In this document: positions 9,664 to 20,155 of the stretch, piece after piece
Position numbering within the stretch: the stretch's first letter is position 1
Layout of the letters: each line of letters starts with the position of its first letter
From: Raffaelea ambrosiae
Lineage: Eukaryota; Ascomycota; Sordariomycetes; Ophiostomatales; Ophiostomataceae
Reading direction: 5' to 3'
Length of the DNA: 64,000 nt
Assembly (NCBI GenBank): GCA_002778195.1
Contig: PCDI01000004.1
Span: 2,702,226 to 2,766,225 of the forward strand
Translations under genes and position numbers: made by a program
Notes under the pieces: generated by a model
Databases searched by the model: none
What the model was told of the DNA's origin: nothing
The model's input: the letters and a program-made list of their open reading frames with translations, nothing else

Positions 9664-10425
9664 CTATCTATAGAGGAGTGCCTGGATGCCGTTGGCAAAC
9701 AACGACTTTGCGTAGACATAGTGGAACCGCTCGACGTACTCGGCCACCGAGGGCTGGTTCTTCTGCGGATTGCAGCGGAGATGCTGCAGCTCCATCTGGA
9801 TCTGGGGCGCGCCGGTGCCCGCGACGGGCAAGCGGGTGATCTGGAAGCGATGGCAGCCGCCAAACGTGAACTCGTCGGAGCCAAAGGCGTAGTCGACGTA
9901 GCTGGGCGCCTGGACGGAGGGGGCCGCCGCGATCTGTTTGGCCAGCATGCGGAACGAGCCGAAAAAGCAGCTGCCGAGGGGGAGCAGATGGCTGTCGGGG
10001 ACGTCGGCATTCGTCCAGACGGTGACGGCATCGGGGGGGACGGCAAAGCCTGAGGGGGGGGGGGGGGGGCGAATCAGTACCGACAGTACGTACGCATGCA
10101 CACGTTGGCGAAGACGCCACACACCTGTGTATCGGGCTGGGAGCAGACGGTAGCCGCCAATGCGCAAGATGAACCGCTCAAAGCCAAAGACGAAGCCGCC
10201 AACGAAGCCGCTGGTGAAGAGCGCCAGCACGCGCTCGTCGCTCAGTCCGGCCACCACCGACGCCGGCAAGGTCTGCGTGACGTTGTCGGTGTTCATCACA
10301 TGGTGCCGCGGATTGACGAGCTGGGCGGACGGCGACGCGAGAAACTCGGGCCGGATGGGGAGCGCATAGCTGGATTGCCGCAGAGACTGCAGGAAGGCAG
10401 CCCGCGGGAGCAAGCGGGAGGCCAT
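9664..10425 (-). CDS. Unrecognised conserved-looking protein, possible mitochondrial presequence
   Basis: Two exons on the minus strand: 10425-10125 and 10049-9664, with an intron (GT at 10124-10123, AG at 10051-10050) that keeps phase and removes a low-complexity C-rich stretch, giving about 228 residues. The N-terminus is rich in Arg, Ser, Leu and Ala and lacks acidic residues (MASRLLPRAAFLQSLRQ), as in mitochondrial presequences. A glycine-rich patch follows (FTSGFVGGFVFGFERF), then a polar C-terminal domain with an LPLGSCFFGSF segment and a YVDYAFGSDEFTFGG segment. I cannot assign a family. The coding case rests on phase-preserving splicing across a clear polypyrimidine acceptor and on even composition along both exons. 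Confidence 0.65.
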   Translation of the reverse strand: MASRLLPRAAFLQSLRQSSYALPIRPEFLASPSAQLVNPRHHVMNTDNVTQTLPASVVAGLSDERVLALFTSGFVGGFVFGFERFILRIGGYRLLPARYTGVWRLRQRVHAYVLSVLIRPPPPPSGFAVPPDAVTVWTNADVPDSHLLPLGSCFFGSFRMLAKQIAAAPSVQAPSYVDYAFGSDEFTFGGCHRFQITRLPVAGTGAPQIQMELQHLRCNPQKNQPSVAEYVERFHYVYAKSLFANGIQALLYR

Positions 10426-10838
10426 CGTGAGACGCGGATGCGGGCGAGGCGATGGGTGAAAGACAAAAAGAAGGAACAACCCCCCCCTTCCCTCCCAAAA
10501 AAAAAGCGTTTGTTCCTTTAGGCCCTTCCAGGGCGGCCCGCCCTTCGCCGCGGTCTACGTGGTGGGGCTTGACGAGTCTCCATTATTCTCTCCCTCGCCG
10601 TCCACGCAGGTACCGGGGTCGGGCAGTTGGACCCGTGCTGTGGACGTTCGCTATGGGGACACGCAAGACATGTTGGCCCGACGGACTGGATTGGGGGAGC
10701 AAACTAGCTCTGGGAGCTGGCCAATGGCACAACACGCCCAGAAAAGGGGTTGGAACATTGTCAAGAACTGTCTGTATTGGCTCGAACTGCCGGCATGCAA
10801 CGCAGCATACAGGCGCCTGTGTCTCTACACTCTCTCCC
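10426..10838. other. Intergenic region
   Basis: About 0.4 kb between two minus-strand genes. No coding frame with recognisable features. It should hold the promoter of the 10425 gene and the 3' end of the permease. Confidence 0.45.
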
Positions 10839-11284
10839 TTACAAAGTGTACCGGAAATGAAGATCCTGCGTATCGGTCATGTCCGAGTCGACCGGCACGC
10901 CCAGGTGCTCGTCGGCGGCCCGCGCATCGGCCGCGCGGTCGCGCCTCTGGTTTTCCCGCCTGCAGAGGTAAAAGTAGCCGGCGAAGCAGAAGAAGAGCAG
11001 GGACCAGGAGACAATGGACGAGATGCAGCCCTTGTAGTAGCGGGGGGCATCCGTGCCTTGCCACAGCTGCGGGCCGACGATGCAGCCGATAGAGTAGAAG
11101 ATGAAGTAGAGGGCTACGTCGGAAATGTGTCAATGGGGGGAAGAAAGGAACAAGAAAAAGAAAGGAAAAAAAAAGAGACAAAAAAAGAGACAAAAAAAGA
11201 AAAAAAAGAGAAAAAAAAAGAAAGAAAGAAAGAGAAAAGAAAAGAAAAGAGAAAAAGAAAAAGAAAAAAAAAAAAAAAAAAAAN

Positions 11285-11338
<54 letters not shown>

Positions 11339-12709
11339 ATACCATTGACCGTACTCTTCTTGGTGTTGCCCTTGATATTGGACGCCACCAGAGACAGCGA
11401 AATGACAATCAGATCCGACGACTGCGCGGCGAGCCAGGTGCTGACCACAATGCCCCAGCGGTTGCGCGCGGGCAGGCTCAGCAGCAGCACGGACCCGACA
11501 AAGGGCACGGCCGTGGCCAGCAGGCCCCAGGCCCAGCGCCCGTTGGCCGTCTGGCGCATGCCGACGGCGCACACGCCGACGGTGAGGATCTGGAGGGCGC
11601 CGCTGGGCAGGCCGACCAGCATGGTGCGGAACGTGCTGAAGCCGAAGCCGCTAATGACGAGCGACGAGAACTTGAGGATCGGCGACGGGACGCAGATCAG
11701 CAGCGCCATGCCGCCCAGCAGCCACGTGCGCGGCTCCCGCAGGGCCTCGGCCATCTGCGCCGGGTCGAACGCGGCGCGGTCGCGCGTGGCCCGGTCGGCC
11801 GCGAGGCGCTCGACGGCGACGCGCCGCTCGGCCGCGCTGAAGAACCAGGCGCGCGCGCCGTCGGGCGGCACGGCGACCACGAACAGCACGCCGGCGACGA
11901 CGGTGGCCGCGCCGCAGACGAGGAACATGACGCGCCAGTTGGCCAGCCCCAGCGGCGGCGCCTGGCCGAGCAGGTACATGAGCACGGCGCCGACGATCTG
12001 CGCCGCGCCCGACATGCTGGTCCAGATGCCCACGCGCAGCGGGTGCTCGCTGCGCTTGTACCAGTTGCTCGTGATGATCACCCAGGCCGGCGACGCCGCG
12101 CCCTCGCACAGGCCCAGGCAGAAGCGCACCGCCGCGAGGCCGCCGAAGCTGCGGGTGGCGCCCATGCACATCTCGCAGACGCCCCAGACGATGCTTCAGG
12201 AGTTAGAGAGAGAGCACGTAGACGAGAGGACCGACGGTTCGGATACGCACATGCAGCTGCCGACGACCTTGGTGACGGGATAGCGGCTCATCAGGTACGA
12301 CGACGGAAACTCGGACGTGAGCTGGCCAAAGTAGAACAGCGTCACCACCCAGGAGAACTGGCTGCCCGTGAGGTGCAGGTCGGCGTTGAGGCCAAACACG
12401 GAGGCATAGTTGATCGTCTGCTTGTCCAGGTCTGCCGTTGTCAGCGCGGACCGACGCTTCCCTTCTTTTGGTCTTTGGGGCTGTCTCCTTACACTGGAAA
12501 AAGTAGACCAGCGTCATGGCCGACATGACGATCCCGTCGATCTTGCGCAGCACTCGGCGCTCCTCGGCCGGGTCGATCACATACTCGACCGCCCCGGCAT
12601 CCGAGCCCAGCGCGCGGTCCCCCTCGCCTTTGCCATGAGAGTCGGCATCGTCGGCCGGCTGCACGGCATGCTCCGCCAAGTTCTTCTCTCCGGGCTGTAC
12701 GTCGGCCAT
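10839..12709 (-). CDS. MFS anion:cation symporter, DAL5/allantoate-permease type
   Basis: Plasma-membrane permease of the ACS/DAL5 group, which imports allantoate, ureidosuccinate, nicotinate, dipeptides or related acids. Exons 12709-12493, 12431-12251, 12193-11343 and 11113-10839 join in phase to 507 residues, normal for the group. Family features include a first-helix YLDKQTINYASVFGL segment across the first splice, the signature GLCEGAASPAWVIITSNWY, HPLRVGIWTSMSG, and a C-terminal NALYFIFYSIGCIVGPQ helix. The protein ends in FRYTL, a tail common in this group. Intron 3 (11342-11114) is almost entirely homopolymer T on the coding strand and contains an ambiguous base at 11284. The divergent neighbour at 13393 is a Zn2Cys6 regulator, and two hydrolase genes follow beyond it. 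Confidence 0.9.
11114..11342 (-). other. Intron with very long homopolymer tract
   Basis: A 229-nt intron of the permease gene. It begins GTATGT and ends TAG, and between them is mostly poly-T and T/C on the transcribed sense, including a near-pure T run of about 60 with one N at 11284. The length is probably wrong in the assembly. Confidence 0.8.
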
Positions 12710-13392
12710 GTGGTGATGTCCGTGGACTAGAATGGAGGTATATCTGGAAAAGACAGGGGAGGGAATCGTCCTATAGCTTGCTGTATTAGTGGAAGAATGC
12801 CTTACCTCTCAGCTATGGGTTTTCCGGTTCCCATTGTTTTTGTCTATCTGTCTGTCTTCCCTTTCCCTGTTCCTTCCCTCAGTCTGATTATATGTGCCTC
12901 CGGCTGGCCCAGGGCGCGTACCTATCCGGCTACGTCCAAGTGATCCGGGTGTGGCAACCCTGCCTCTGGACTCCCCTCCCTGCTTGGGCAGGCTTATCTT
13001 TAGCGGGGGGCCATGTCGGCTGGTCGCTTCTGCCTTCTGTCGAGTGCTCGTTCGTGGGCGTCGAGAGCCACCCTAGTCTTGATAGGCACGATGCCTTCCG
13101 CAATGCAGTGTCGGATGCCTGTACCCGTCGCCCATGTCGCGACGACCAGAGACCACGCCAGGCCGGCGGCGAACCAATGGGGCTAGGACCGCACCAGACG
13201 GGGCGAGCCAACCTCGCTATCTCGCTCCCAAGGGTGATAAGCCACTATCTCCCGCGGAGCCACTCGAGTCTGGGGTTCCCCAACTGGTATATACGTCGGC
13301 AGCTTGCCGTTGATTCTTCCTCGTCGCTTGCTTTCCTTTCGTCCACCAATTCCGCATCACGTTTCGACGACACCAGCCATCATTGCTAGCCC
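12710..13392. other. Divergent promoter region, permease / regulator
   Basis: About 0.7 kb between divergent starts of the permease (-) and the Zn2Cys6 regulator (+). No coding frame is supported. A TATATA lies at 13288-13293, 100 bases before the regulator ATG. Paired CGG/CCG triplets, the usual Zn2Cys6 half-sites, occur but are not diagnostic in G+C-rich DNA. Confidence 0.5.
13288..13293 (+). promoter_or_regulatory. TATA-like box of the Zn2Cys6 regulator
   Basis: TATATA about 100 bases upstream of the ATG at 13393, well placed for a core promoter and supporting that start. Confidence 0.45.
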
Positions 13393-16255
13393 ATGATGGC
13401 CAGCCCACTACGGCTCCCCGGCAAGGGAACATCGTCGGCCAGAGTCCGGCCCCGGGTGCGAGACGCCGACAGACAGCGAGCTGTTCAAGCGTGAGTTTGC
13501 AGACGGTGCTTGGCCAAAATAAAAAATAAAATAAAATAAAATAAAAAATAAAAAATAAAAAATAAAACGCTGTCAGACTACGGCCAGCTAGGCTAATGCA
13601 TCCACGTGAAGCTGCTGGCGTTGCCGCAACCGAAAGAGCCGGTGCATCCTGGCCCCGGGACACAAGGAATGGCCTCACAAAGTGTGCCAACGATGCCGCA
13701 AAGACAGGGTCGCGTGCCTGTTTGGAAACTACCCGGCTACTCCTAGTCGGTCAGTTGTATGCAGTCCAGCTTCGGTCACGCTGTCTCGCTCACATGCTCC
13801 TGCAGGGACGACGAGGACCAACGCAGCACAACGTCGCCTCGGACACCGTTGCGTCGGGATCCTCTCGTGTCCACCACGTCTCCCCACACAGCCAGTTCTC
13901 CCTCTGCCGTGGCGGCCAGTGGCTCGCCCGCGGACCCAGCGCCCGCCCAGTCCGGTGGCCTAGAGGTCGCCCGCGGCGGACCACGGCAACAGACGCAGTC
14001 GTCACAGCAGAAAACCCGCCCTCAACTGGCTCAGCTGGTCGTGCGAAATCCACACCAAACCCGTGCGTCTCCACGTTTTGTCTGTAGCTGTGTATGGAGT
14101 GCCAGAGTCTCACGTTCAGCCACTAGATTTTGTCGGCGAAATATCCAACGGCACGTTCTTCTCGGACGTCCAAGATGCTGTCGTCGTCCATTCGCCTGAA
14201 AACGCCCGGCAGGACCGAAACATGCCATCGGTGCGCCGATAACAGGATTCTTCTGCTCCGGTTTCGTTGGTCTGTCTAACGTCAGATGCAGGAGTTCGTC
14301 CAGTCCCTGGACGCGGATACGGCCGACCCCGATCTGCTCAGGGCCGCCCTGGCCGGCTTCCCGCCCCGCCCTGTGGCCGAGTTTCTCGTGGCCACGCTGT
14401 TTCATAGTGTCGAGGCCAACTACTACTACATGGACCGCGTGGCTTTCAAGAAGCGCTTGGACCAATGCTACGACCAGCAACGGACGCCCGCGAGCGTCGA
14501 TTTCGACGCCGGGTTTGTCAGCCTCGCCCTCATGGTCTTCGCCATGGGGAGCCAGTTCGCCGACCTGCGGGCGCCTGCCCTCACCTGCTCGACGGCCGCC
14601 AGTGCCTCCAAGCTGGGGCCTGGCGCCCTCTTCTATGTCCAGACCAAGCCGCTGCTGGCCGACGTCGTGGCCCGCTGCTCCCTGGAAAGCATCCAGGTGT
14701 GCTTCTTGATCGGCCTGTTTCTGCTGCCCACCAACACGTCCGACCTGTCGTACATCTACCACGGCATGGCGGTCAAGATGGCCATCTCGGCCGGGCTGCA
14801 CCGCACAGTCGGCAATACGAATCTCAGTCCACGCGTCTTGCATGTGCGCAACCGCCTGTGGTGGTCTCTGTACACGAGTGAAAGGTAATTCACCCCCAAC
14901 CTTTTTTTGTCTTCGTTTTGCCATGCTGGTCTGGTAGACGCTCACTAGCCTCTCGTCGTCCCCCTCTGACATGCTAACGAGCAAGACGACTGACCATCAT
15001 CCTCGATCGTCCCGAGACCATCCGCATAGAAGACATCGACACGCCATTTCCAGAGGCCCATGCGGAGCTCGACCTGCCGGCGGCCTGGGACAACATGCAC
15101 CACCTGCAGGCCAGCATCCGTCTCACGCGCCTCTACAACCAGACGGTCCGTCTCGGCAAGAGGCTCGACTTTGCCGACAGGGAGGCCGAGCCGCGCGTGG
15201 CCGCAATCCGCCACGAGCTCGATCTGTGGCTCACGAATCTGCCCCGTCGCCTGCAGCTCAGCAACCTGCACCCCGAGTCCAAGTCGTTCCGCGGTGCGGT
15301 GCACCTCCACATGACGTACAACCAGATCATCATCTCCATGGGCCGGGCCACCGTGCTTCGCCGCATCCAGCAGCGTCTGCGCGGAGCCGCTGCGTCCGAG
15401 GGCGACACCGACGACCCGCTGTCCCCGGATGTCGCGTACGCCGATGCGCTGGCCCACGACTGCGTGGCGGCCGCCTACCGCATCATCGACCTCCTGCGCC
15501 TCCTCTACCTCAGCAAGCGGCTCGCTCGCTTCTCCTTCACCGACACCAACTGTTGCAGCACCGCCGCCATCATCATCATCATTCACGAGATCATCCGCCC
15601 CCATCCGCTGTACGAGACAGCGGTCGCCTCCATGCTGCAGTTCATGAAGCACATGGCGACCGGCTGCCAGAACGCACGCTACGGGCAGCAGCTGGTGCAG
15701 AACCTGCTGGTCCTGGTGACGGCGGCGATGAAGGGACAAGACAAGGCAGGCGGAGCCGGCATGGGGACGCCGGAGGAAGACCGCGGACGACGTGAGCCTC
15801 CGCACAAGGACGGATACCGGGAATGGAAGAGCTGGATGGCCGAGGCCGAAAACCAGACAGTGGGTCGGCAGCAACAAGGACAAGCCGGCAGCAGCGGAAG
15901 CCATAATACGATCAGTGGTGTCTTCCCGCACGGAGAAGCCGCTGCAGTATCCGCGCCGTTGCTGGGAGAGCAAAACAGGACGGCAGCCCAAGAGTGGGAG
16001 CCCGGCCCAGCGGTCTCCGTGCGTGGTGTCTCTGCTGGATTTGCCGGCGGACCGGGGGCGCCAGGTCCGATGCTGTCCCGTTCCATCTCGGCTACAGGCT
16101 ACATGGGTGCTGGGGTGGGCGGAGCCCATGCTTTCTCTTCCTGGAACGATGCGTCGACGCAGGAGATCACGTACAACTGGCCGGACGACCTGAACTTCCT
16201 GGGACTCAGCGCCTTTGAAGGGCTCGAGTTTCCGCTGTCGCGACCAGACTTCTAA
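13393..16255 (+). CDS. Zn(II)2Cys6 fungal-specific transcription factor
   Basis: Nuclear regulator of about 830 residues. Proposed exons: 13393-13490, 13612-13749, 13806-14062, 14088-14230, 14286-14884, 14986-16255. The zinc cluster appears only after splicing intron 1: cysteines at about residues 34, 37, 44, 58, 61 and 68 (C-x2-C-x6-C-x13-C-x2-C-x6-C), including CWRCRNRKSRC and CQRCRKDRVAC. A Ser/Pro/Gln-rich linker follows, then the segment LDFVGEISNGTFF, then a fungal_trans-type middle domain (YIYHGMAVKMAISAGLHR, LWWSLYTSER). The C-terminus is acidic and aromatic and could activate transcription. One junction is doubtful: joining exons 3 and 4 needs a 25-nt intron, shorter than fungi normally splice, so a one-base indel or another splice pattern near 14063-14087 is possible. 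Divergence from a DAL5-like permease and proximity to amidohydrolase and amidase genes suggest it controls them. Confidence 0.85.
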
Positions 16256-16419
16256 GGTGCTGGGAGGCCGTTGAGACTGTTTTTACTACTTTGCTTTTTC
16301 GATGCCCTGGATAAAGTATGCCTATGCAATGCAGAACAATAAAAAGATGATTCGTGTGACCAATACCCAGTTCCGTGACAGGCCCCATGTCTTCCCCCGA
16401 ATTCATCTCTGGATGTGAA

Positions 16420-17799
16420 TCACTCGATCCGGTCTTCTGGCGCGTCCACATCCACGGGCAGACGGCTCCAGCGACTGACGTGCACCCGGCCCGCCTTCAT
16501 GACCGCCAGCAGGTGCTTCTCGGGCCGGTCCAGCACCGCAATGTCCTCGAGCGGATTGGTGTTCAGCACCAGCAGGTCCGCCGCAAACCCGGGCCGGATC
16601 TGGCCCAGCGTCGCCTCCTGCATCAGCAGCCGCGCCGCGTTGGTGGTGGCGGTCTGCAGCACGTGGGTGGCGCGCAGCACCTGCGCGCGCAGCGCGAACT
16701 CGCTCGTCTGCAGGTGGCACATGGGCCCCAGCAGGTCGGTGCCGAAGCACAGGGTGACGCCGGCGGCGGCGGCGATGCGCAGGCTGTGCAGGCCGGCGTG
16801 CAGGACGGCCTCGTTCTTGGCCACGGCCTCGGGGGGCAGGTACCGCGCGTAGTCGGGCGACGCCATGGCGGCGTACGTGGCCAGCGTGGGCGTCAGCAGG
16901 CAGCCGCGGGCGGCCAGGAGGCGGGCGGTGGGCGCGTCCAGCAGATTGCCGTGCTCGATGGCGCGGACGCCGTTCTCGACGGCCTGGCGGATGGCCGCCG
17001 GCGTGTAGGCGTGGCAGCTGACGTACGTGCGGTGGGCGGCGGCCACGCCGACCACGGTGCGCACCTCCTCGGGCGTGAACTGCACGCTGTCGATGGCGTC
17101 CGTGGGCGAGCTCACGCCGCCGCCGCCCATGATCTTGAGAAAGTCGGCGCCCCGCCGCATCTGGTCCCGGCTCACGCGCAGGCACTCAGCCACGCCGTCG
17201 CACAGGCGCCCGCTGCTGCCCAGCACGTCGCCGCCGCAGCACGGCATCGTGTCGTAGCGCGTGCGCAGGTCGCCGTGGCCGCCCGTCTGCGTCAGCTGGT
17301 GGAGCCCGACAAAGAGCCGCGGCCCGTTGATCACGCCGTCGCGGACGGCCTCCTTCATGGCCAGCGAGGTCCCGCCGCAGTCGCGCGCGCTGGTGAAGCC
17401 GCGCGCAATCATCTCGCGGGCCATACGGACGGCGCGGTAGTGGATCACCGCCGGGTCGAGTGTCTTCATGGCGTAGAGCCCGGACGCGCCGGGCACGGCG
17501 CTGAAGTGCACGTGGCAGTCGATCAGGCCCGGGCACAGAAACTTGCCCGCGAGGTCGATCTCGACGGGCGGCTCGTCCTCCGCGGAGGAGGAGGAGGAAG
17601 AGGAGGAAGGCCTGTCGACCATCTGCGGGGAGCCGCCGACGATCCTGTCCTGGGCCAGGACGACGCTGTCGATGAGCCCGTGCCGGACCGTGACCGTCGT
17701 GCCGGGCAGCACGACACCCTCGACGGGCTCGACAAGCGACGCATTGCGGAAGATGTACCGCTTCTGGGGCGGCAGTTGCCAAGGGATTTCGCCTGGCAT
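16420..17799 (-). CDS. Metal-dependent amidohydrolase (imidazolonepropionase/ochratoxinase-like)
   Basis: Intronless gene of 459 residues starting at the ATG at 17799. It belongs to the amidohydrolase superfamily, which cleaves amide bonds with a two-metal TIM-barrel site. Metal ligands are all visible: H96 and H98 (CHVHFS), K222 for the bridging carbamate (FLKIMGGGG), H263 (SCHAY), H283 (EHGN) and D355 (FGTDLLG). The K-H-H-D spacings (41, 20, 72) resemble the Xaa-Pro dipeptidase/ochratoxinase-like group. A run of Ser residues (about 65-72) sits in a loop. There is no signal peptide, so it is probably cytosolic. It lies tail-to-tail with the Zn2Cys6 regulator and head-to-head with the amidase gene, and both may serve breakdown of an N-acyl or amide compound. 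The substrate cannot be inferred. Confidence 0.88.
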   Translation of the reverse strand: MPGEIPWQLPPQKRYIFRNASLVEPVEGVVLPGTTVTVRHGLIDSVVLAQDRIVGGSPQMVDRPSSSSSSSSAEDEPPVEIDLAGKFLCPGLIDCHVHFSAVPGASGLYAMKTLDPAVIHYRAVRMAREMIARGFTSARDCGGTSLAMKEAVRDGVINGPRLFVGLHQLTQTGGHGDLRTRYDTMPCCGGDVLGSSGRLCDGVAECLRVSRDQMRRGADFLKIMGGGGVSSPTDAIDSVQFTPEEVRTVVGVAAAHRTYVSCHAYTPAAIRQAVENGVRAIEHGNLLDAPTARLLAARGCLLTPTLATYAAMASPDYARYLPPEAVAKNEAVLHAGLHSLRIAAAAGVTLCFGTDLLGPMCHLQTSEFALRAQVLRATHVLQTATTNAARLLMQEATLGQIRPGFAADLLVLNTNPLEDIAVLDRPEKHLLAVMKAGRVHVSRWSRLPVDVDAPEDRIE

Positions 17800-18417
17800 G
17801 GTGCAGCAGGGCACAGAGGGAAGAGGATGGGACCAGACAGGATGGAAGAAAGGGCCATCAGCTACACAACGAGAACGTTTCCACCAATCTGCGAAATTGG
17901 CATGGACAAGGAAGGCTCTCAAAATGGAGACAGCACTGCTTCCACCGCGACTGGATGGAGCAACACAAATCAAAGAGCTGGAGAGGGGCAATGTCCCCTT
18001 GGGTGGCTATCCGGCTTACACTTGTCGTGCGCTCGCTCGTTGTGAAGATGGCATGCCCAACTGTCGATGTGGAGGTCGCCGACGGCCCGACGCTGCCAAA
18101 TCGGCTACGCGCACCCGACCGACAACGATCGCCTTGCGTTATCTGGGTACATCGCGCTCGCTGGGTTGCTCCGGTAAGCGGAAGCATCGTTGCGACTCTG
18201 CGTCTTATCTATTGTGTGCTAGACGGAAGTCTGTGTACACGATCGGAGGACGTACGACGTTGGCCATAGGAAAGGGAAACGCGTATCCGACACACCAGCC
18301 TGGCGACGACAGGAGAAGAACACAGTGCATCGCAAATAGCAAGCAGGTCGGCAATACGAGGAGACCGCAGCCCAGGACCAAATTCGAACAGCGCCAGGTC
18401 TCGCCGTCTGGAACGCC
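17800..18417. other. Divergent promoter region, amidohydrolase / amidase
   Basis: About 0.6 kb between the divergent starts of the two hydrolases. No supported coding frame. A shared control region is plausible. Confidence 0.5.
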
Positions 18418-20155
18418 ATGGCCGTCTCGTGGGAAGAGCGCGTGCGCGCCAAGCGCGAGAGCATTCTGCAATCAGTGCCGCCCGCGTTCATCCATGCCGA
18501 GCTCGCATTCTCCCAGACCGACCCCGCCTCGGTCATGGATGTGCCTGCCCGGTTCCTGACGCCGGACGAGATGGCCATGACCGAGCTGCCGGCCGAGCGC
18601 CTGGCGGCGGCCATTGCCCGGGGCCAATACACGGCCGAAGCTGTCCTCAATGCCATGACGCACAGGGCCGTCATGGCCCACCAACTGCTGCACTGCTGTC
18701 TCGACTTTATGTACCCGGCCGCCCTGGCCCGCGCCAAGGAGCTGGACGACGCGTTTGCCCGCGCGGGCGGCACGCCGACGGGTCCGCTGCACGGCGTGCC
18801 GGTCTCGCTGAAGGACCAGTGCCGCGTCCGGGGCACGGAGACGACCTGCGGCTTTGTGGCCAACCTGGGCACCGTCGACACGGAGAACGCGCTGCTGGTG
18901 GACCTCCTGCTCGACGCGGGGGCGGTCCCGTTCTGCAAGACCAGCCTCAGCGTGGGCTGCATGTGGGGGGAAACCGTGAACAAGTGCGTTTAAGGCTGCC
19001 CAGAACTCGATTCCTGGCCCCCTGGCTGACAGCGACAGCATCCTGGGCCGCACAAGCAACCCGTACAACCGGTCCTTCTCGTGCGGCGGCTCGAGCGGAG
19101 GCGAAGGCGCTCTGCTGGCGTTCCGGGGCAGCCCGCTCGGGGTGGGCTCGGATCTGGGCGGCTCCATCCGCAGCCCGTCCGCGTACCAGGGCCTCTGGGG
19201 TCTCCGCCCGTCCGTGGGCCGCCTGCCGTACCACAAGATCCTCAACAGCATGGAGGGCCAGGAGACGGTCGCGTCGGTCGTGGGCCCGATGGCCCGGTCC
19301 GTGGCGTCGCTGCGGCTCTTCGCCCAGACGGTCGTGGACGCCCAGCCGTGGCTGGTCGACCCCGAGGTCGTGCCCCTTCCCTGGCGGCCGTCCGCATGGG
19401 CCTCGGCCTCGTCGTCGGGACGGCCTCTGCGGATCGGCCTCCTGGCGTGGGACGGCGTGGTGCTGCCGCAGCCGCCGGTCCGCCGGGCGCTGCGCGACGT
19501 CGCGGCGGCTCTGCGGGCGGCCGGCCACGACGTCGTGCCCCTCGGCCCCGCGCAGCTCGTCGACCACGCGCGCGGCCTGTCCCTGGCGCTGCGCGTCTTC
19601 GCCTCGGACAACAACGGCGACGTGGGCCGCTCGGTCGCGCGCTCGGGCGAGCCGCCGCTGTCGCAGATCGGCCAGAGCGACCGCAGCGCCCTCAGCCTGC
19701 TGGAGTCCTGGGCGCTGGCCAGGGAGTGCCGGGCCTTCCAGGCCGAGGTGCTGGCCAACTGGGCGGCGACAGCCTCGCTCACGCAGGCGGGCGAGCCCCT
19801 GGACGTCTACCTGGCGCCGGTGAATCCGTCGGTCTGCCCCAAGCACGGGGACTACGAGATCGTGCGCCACCTGGCGTACACCAGCACCGTGAACGTGTGC
19901 GACTTCACCGCCTGCACCATCCCGGTCACGTTTGTCGACGAGACGGCGGACCGGGCGGACACGGCGCCCGATCGGGCCGCCGGTGGCGCGTCGATTCCGG
20001 CGCCTACGTGCGCGCTGGACAAGGTCATCCGGGAACGATATGACCCCGCCGTGTACAAGGGGCTGCCTGTGACTCTGCAGATTGTTGGGCGGCGTCTGGA
20101 GGAGGAGAAGGTGCTGGCCATTGCCCAAGTATTCGAATTGCTGCTGCAGAAATGA
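18418..20155 (+). CDS. Amidase-signature family enzyme
   Basis: Hydrolase of amides or nitrogenous acyl compounds with the Ser-cisSer-Lys triad. Exon 1 18418-18983 and exon 2 19033-20155 give 562 residues. The intron (GTGCGT to GACAG) lies between SVGCMWGETVN and NDSILGRTSNPYN. Triad residues are K132 (VSLKDQ), cis-S209 (SCGGSSGGE) and nucleophile S233 (GSDLGGSIRSP). The spacing from 209 to 233 (24) matches the family, which also confirms the splice. There is no signal peptide, so it is probably cytosolic. With the divergent amidohydrolase and the nearby regulator and permease it forms a likely amide or nitrogen-source utilisation cluster. Fungal acetamidases, GatA-like and fatty-acid amidases share this fold, so the substrate is open. 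Confidence 0.92.

Noticed and set aside
11125..12528. 467-codon plus-strand frame containing a Lys-rich tail
   Set aside because: It reads the poly-A side of an intron and the antisense of a permease; not a real basic protein.
16375..18045. 556-codon plus-strand frame over the amidohydrolase
   Set aside because: Shadow of a gene with all catalytic residues on the other strand.
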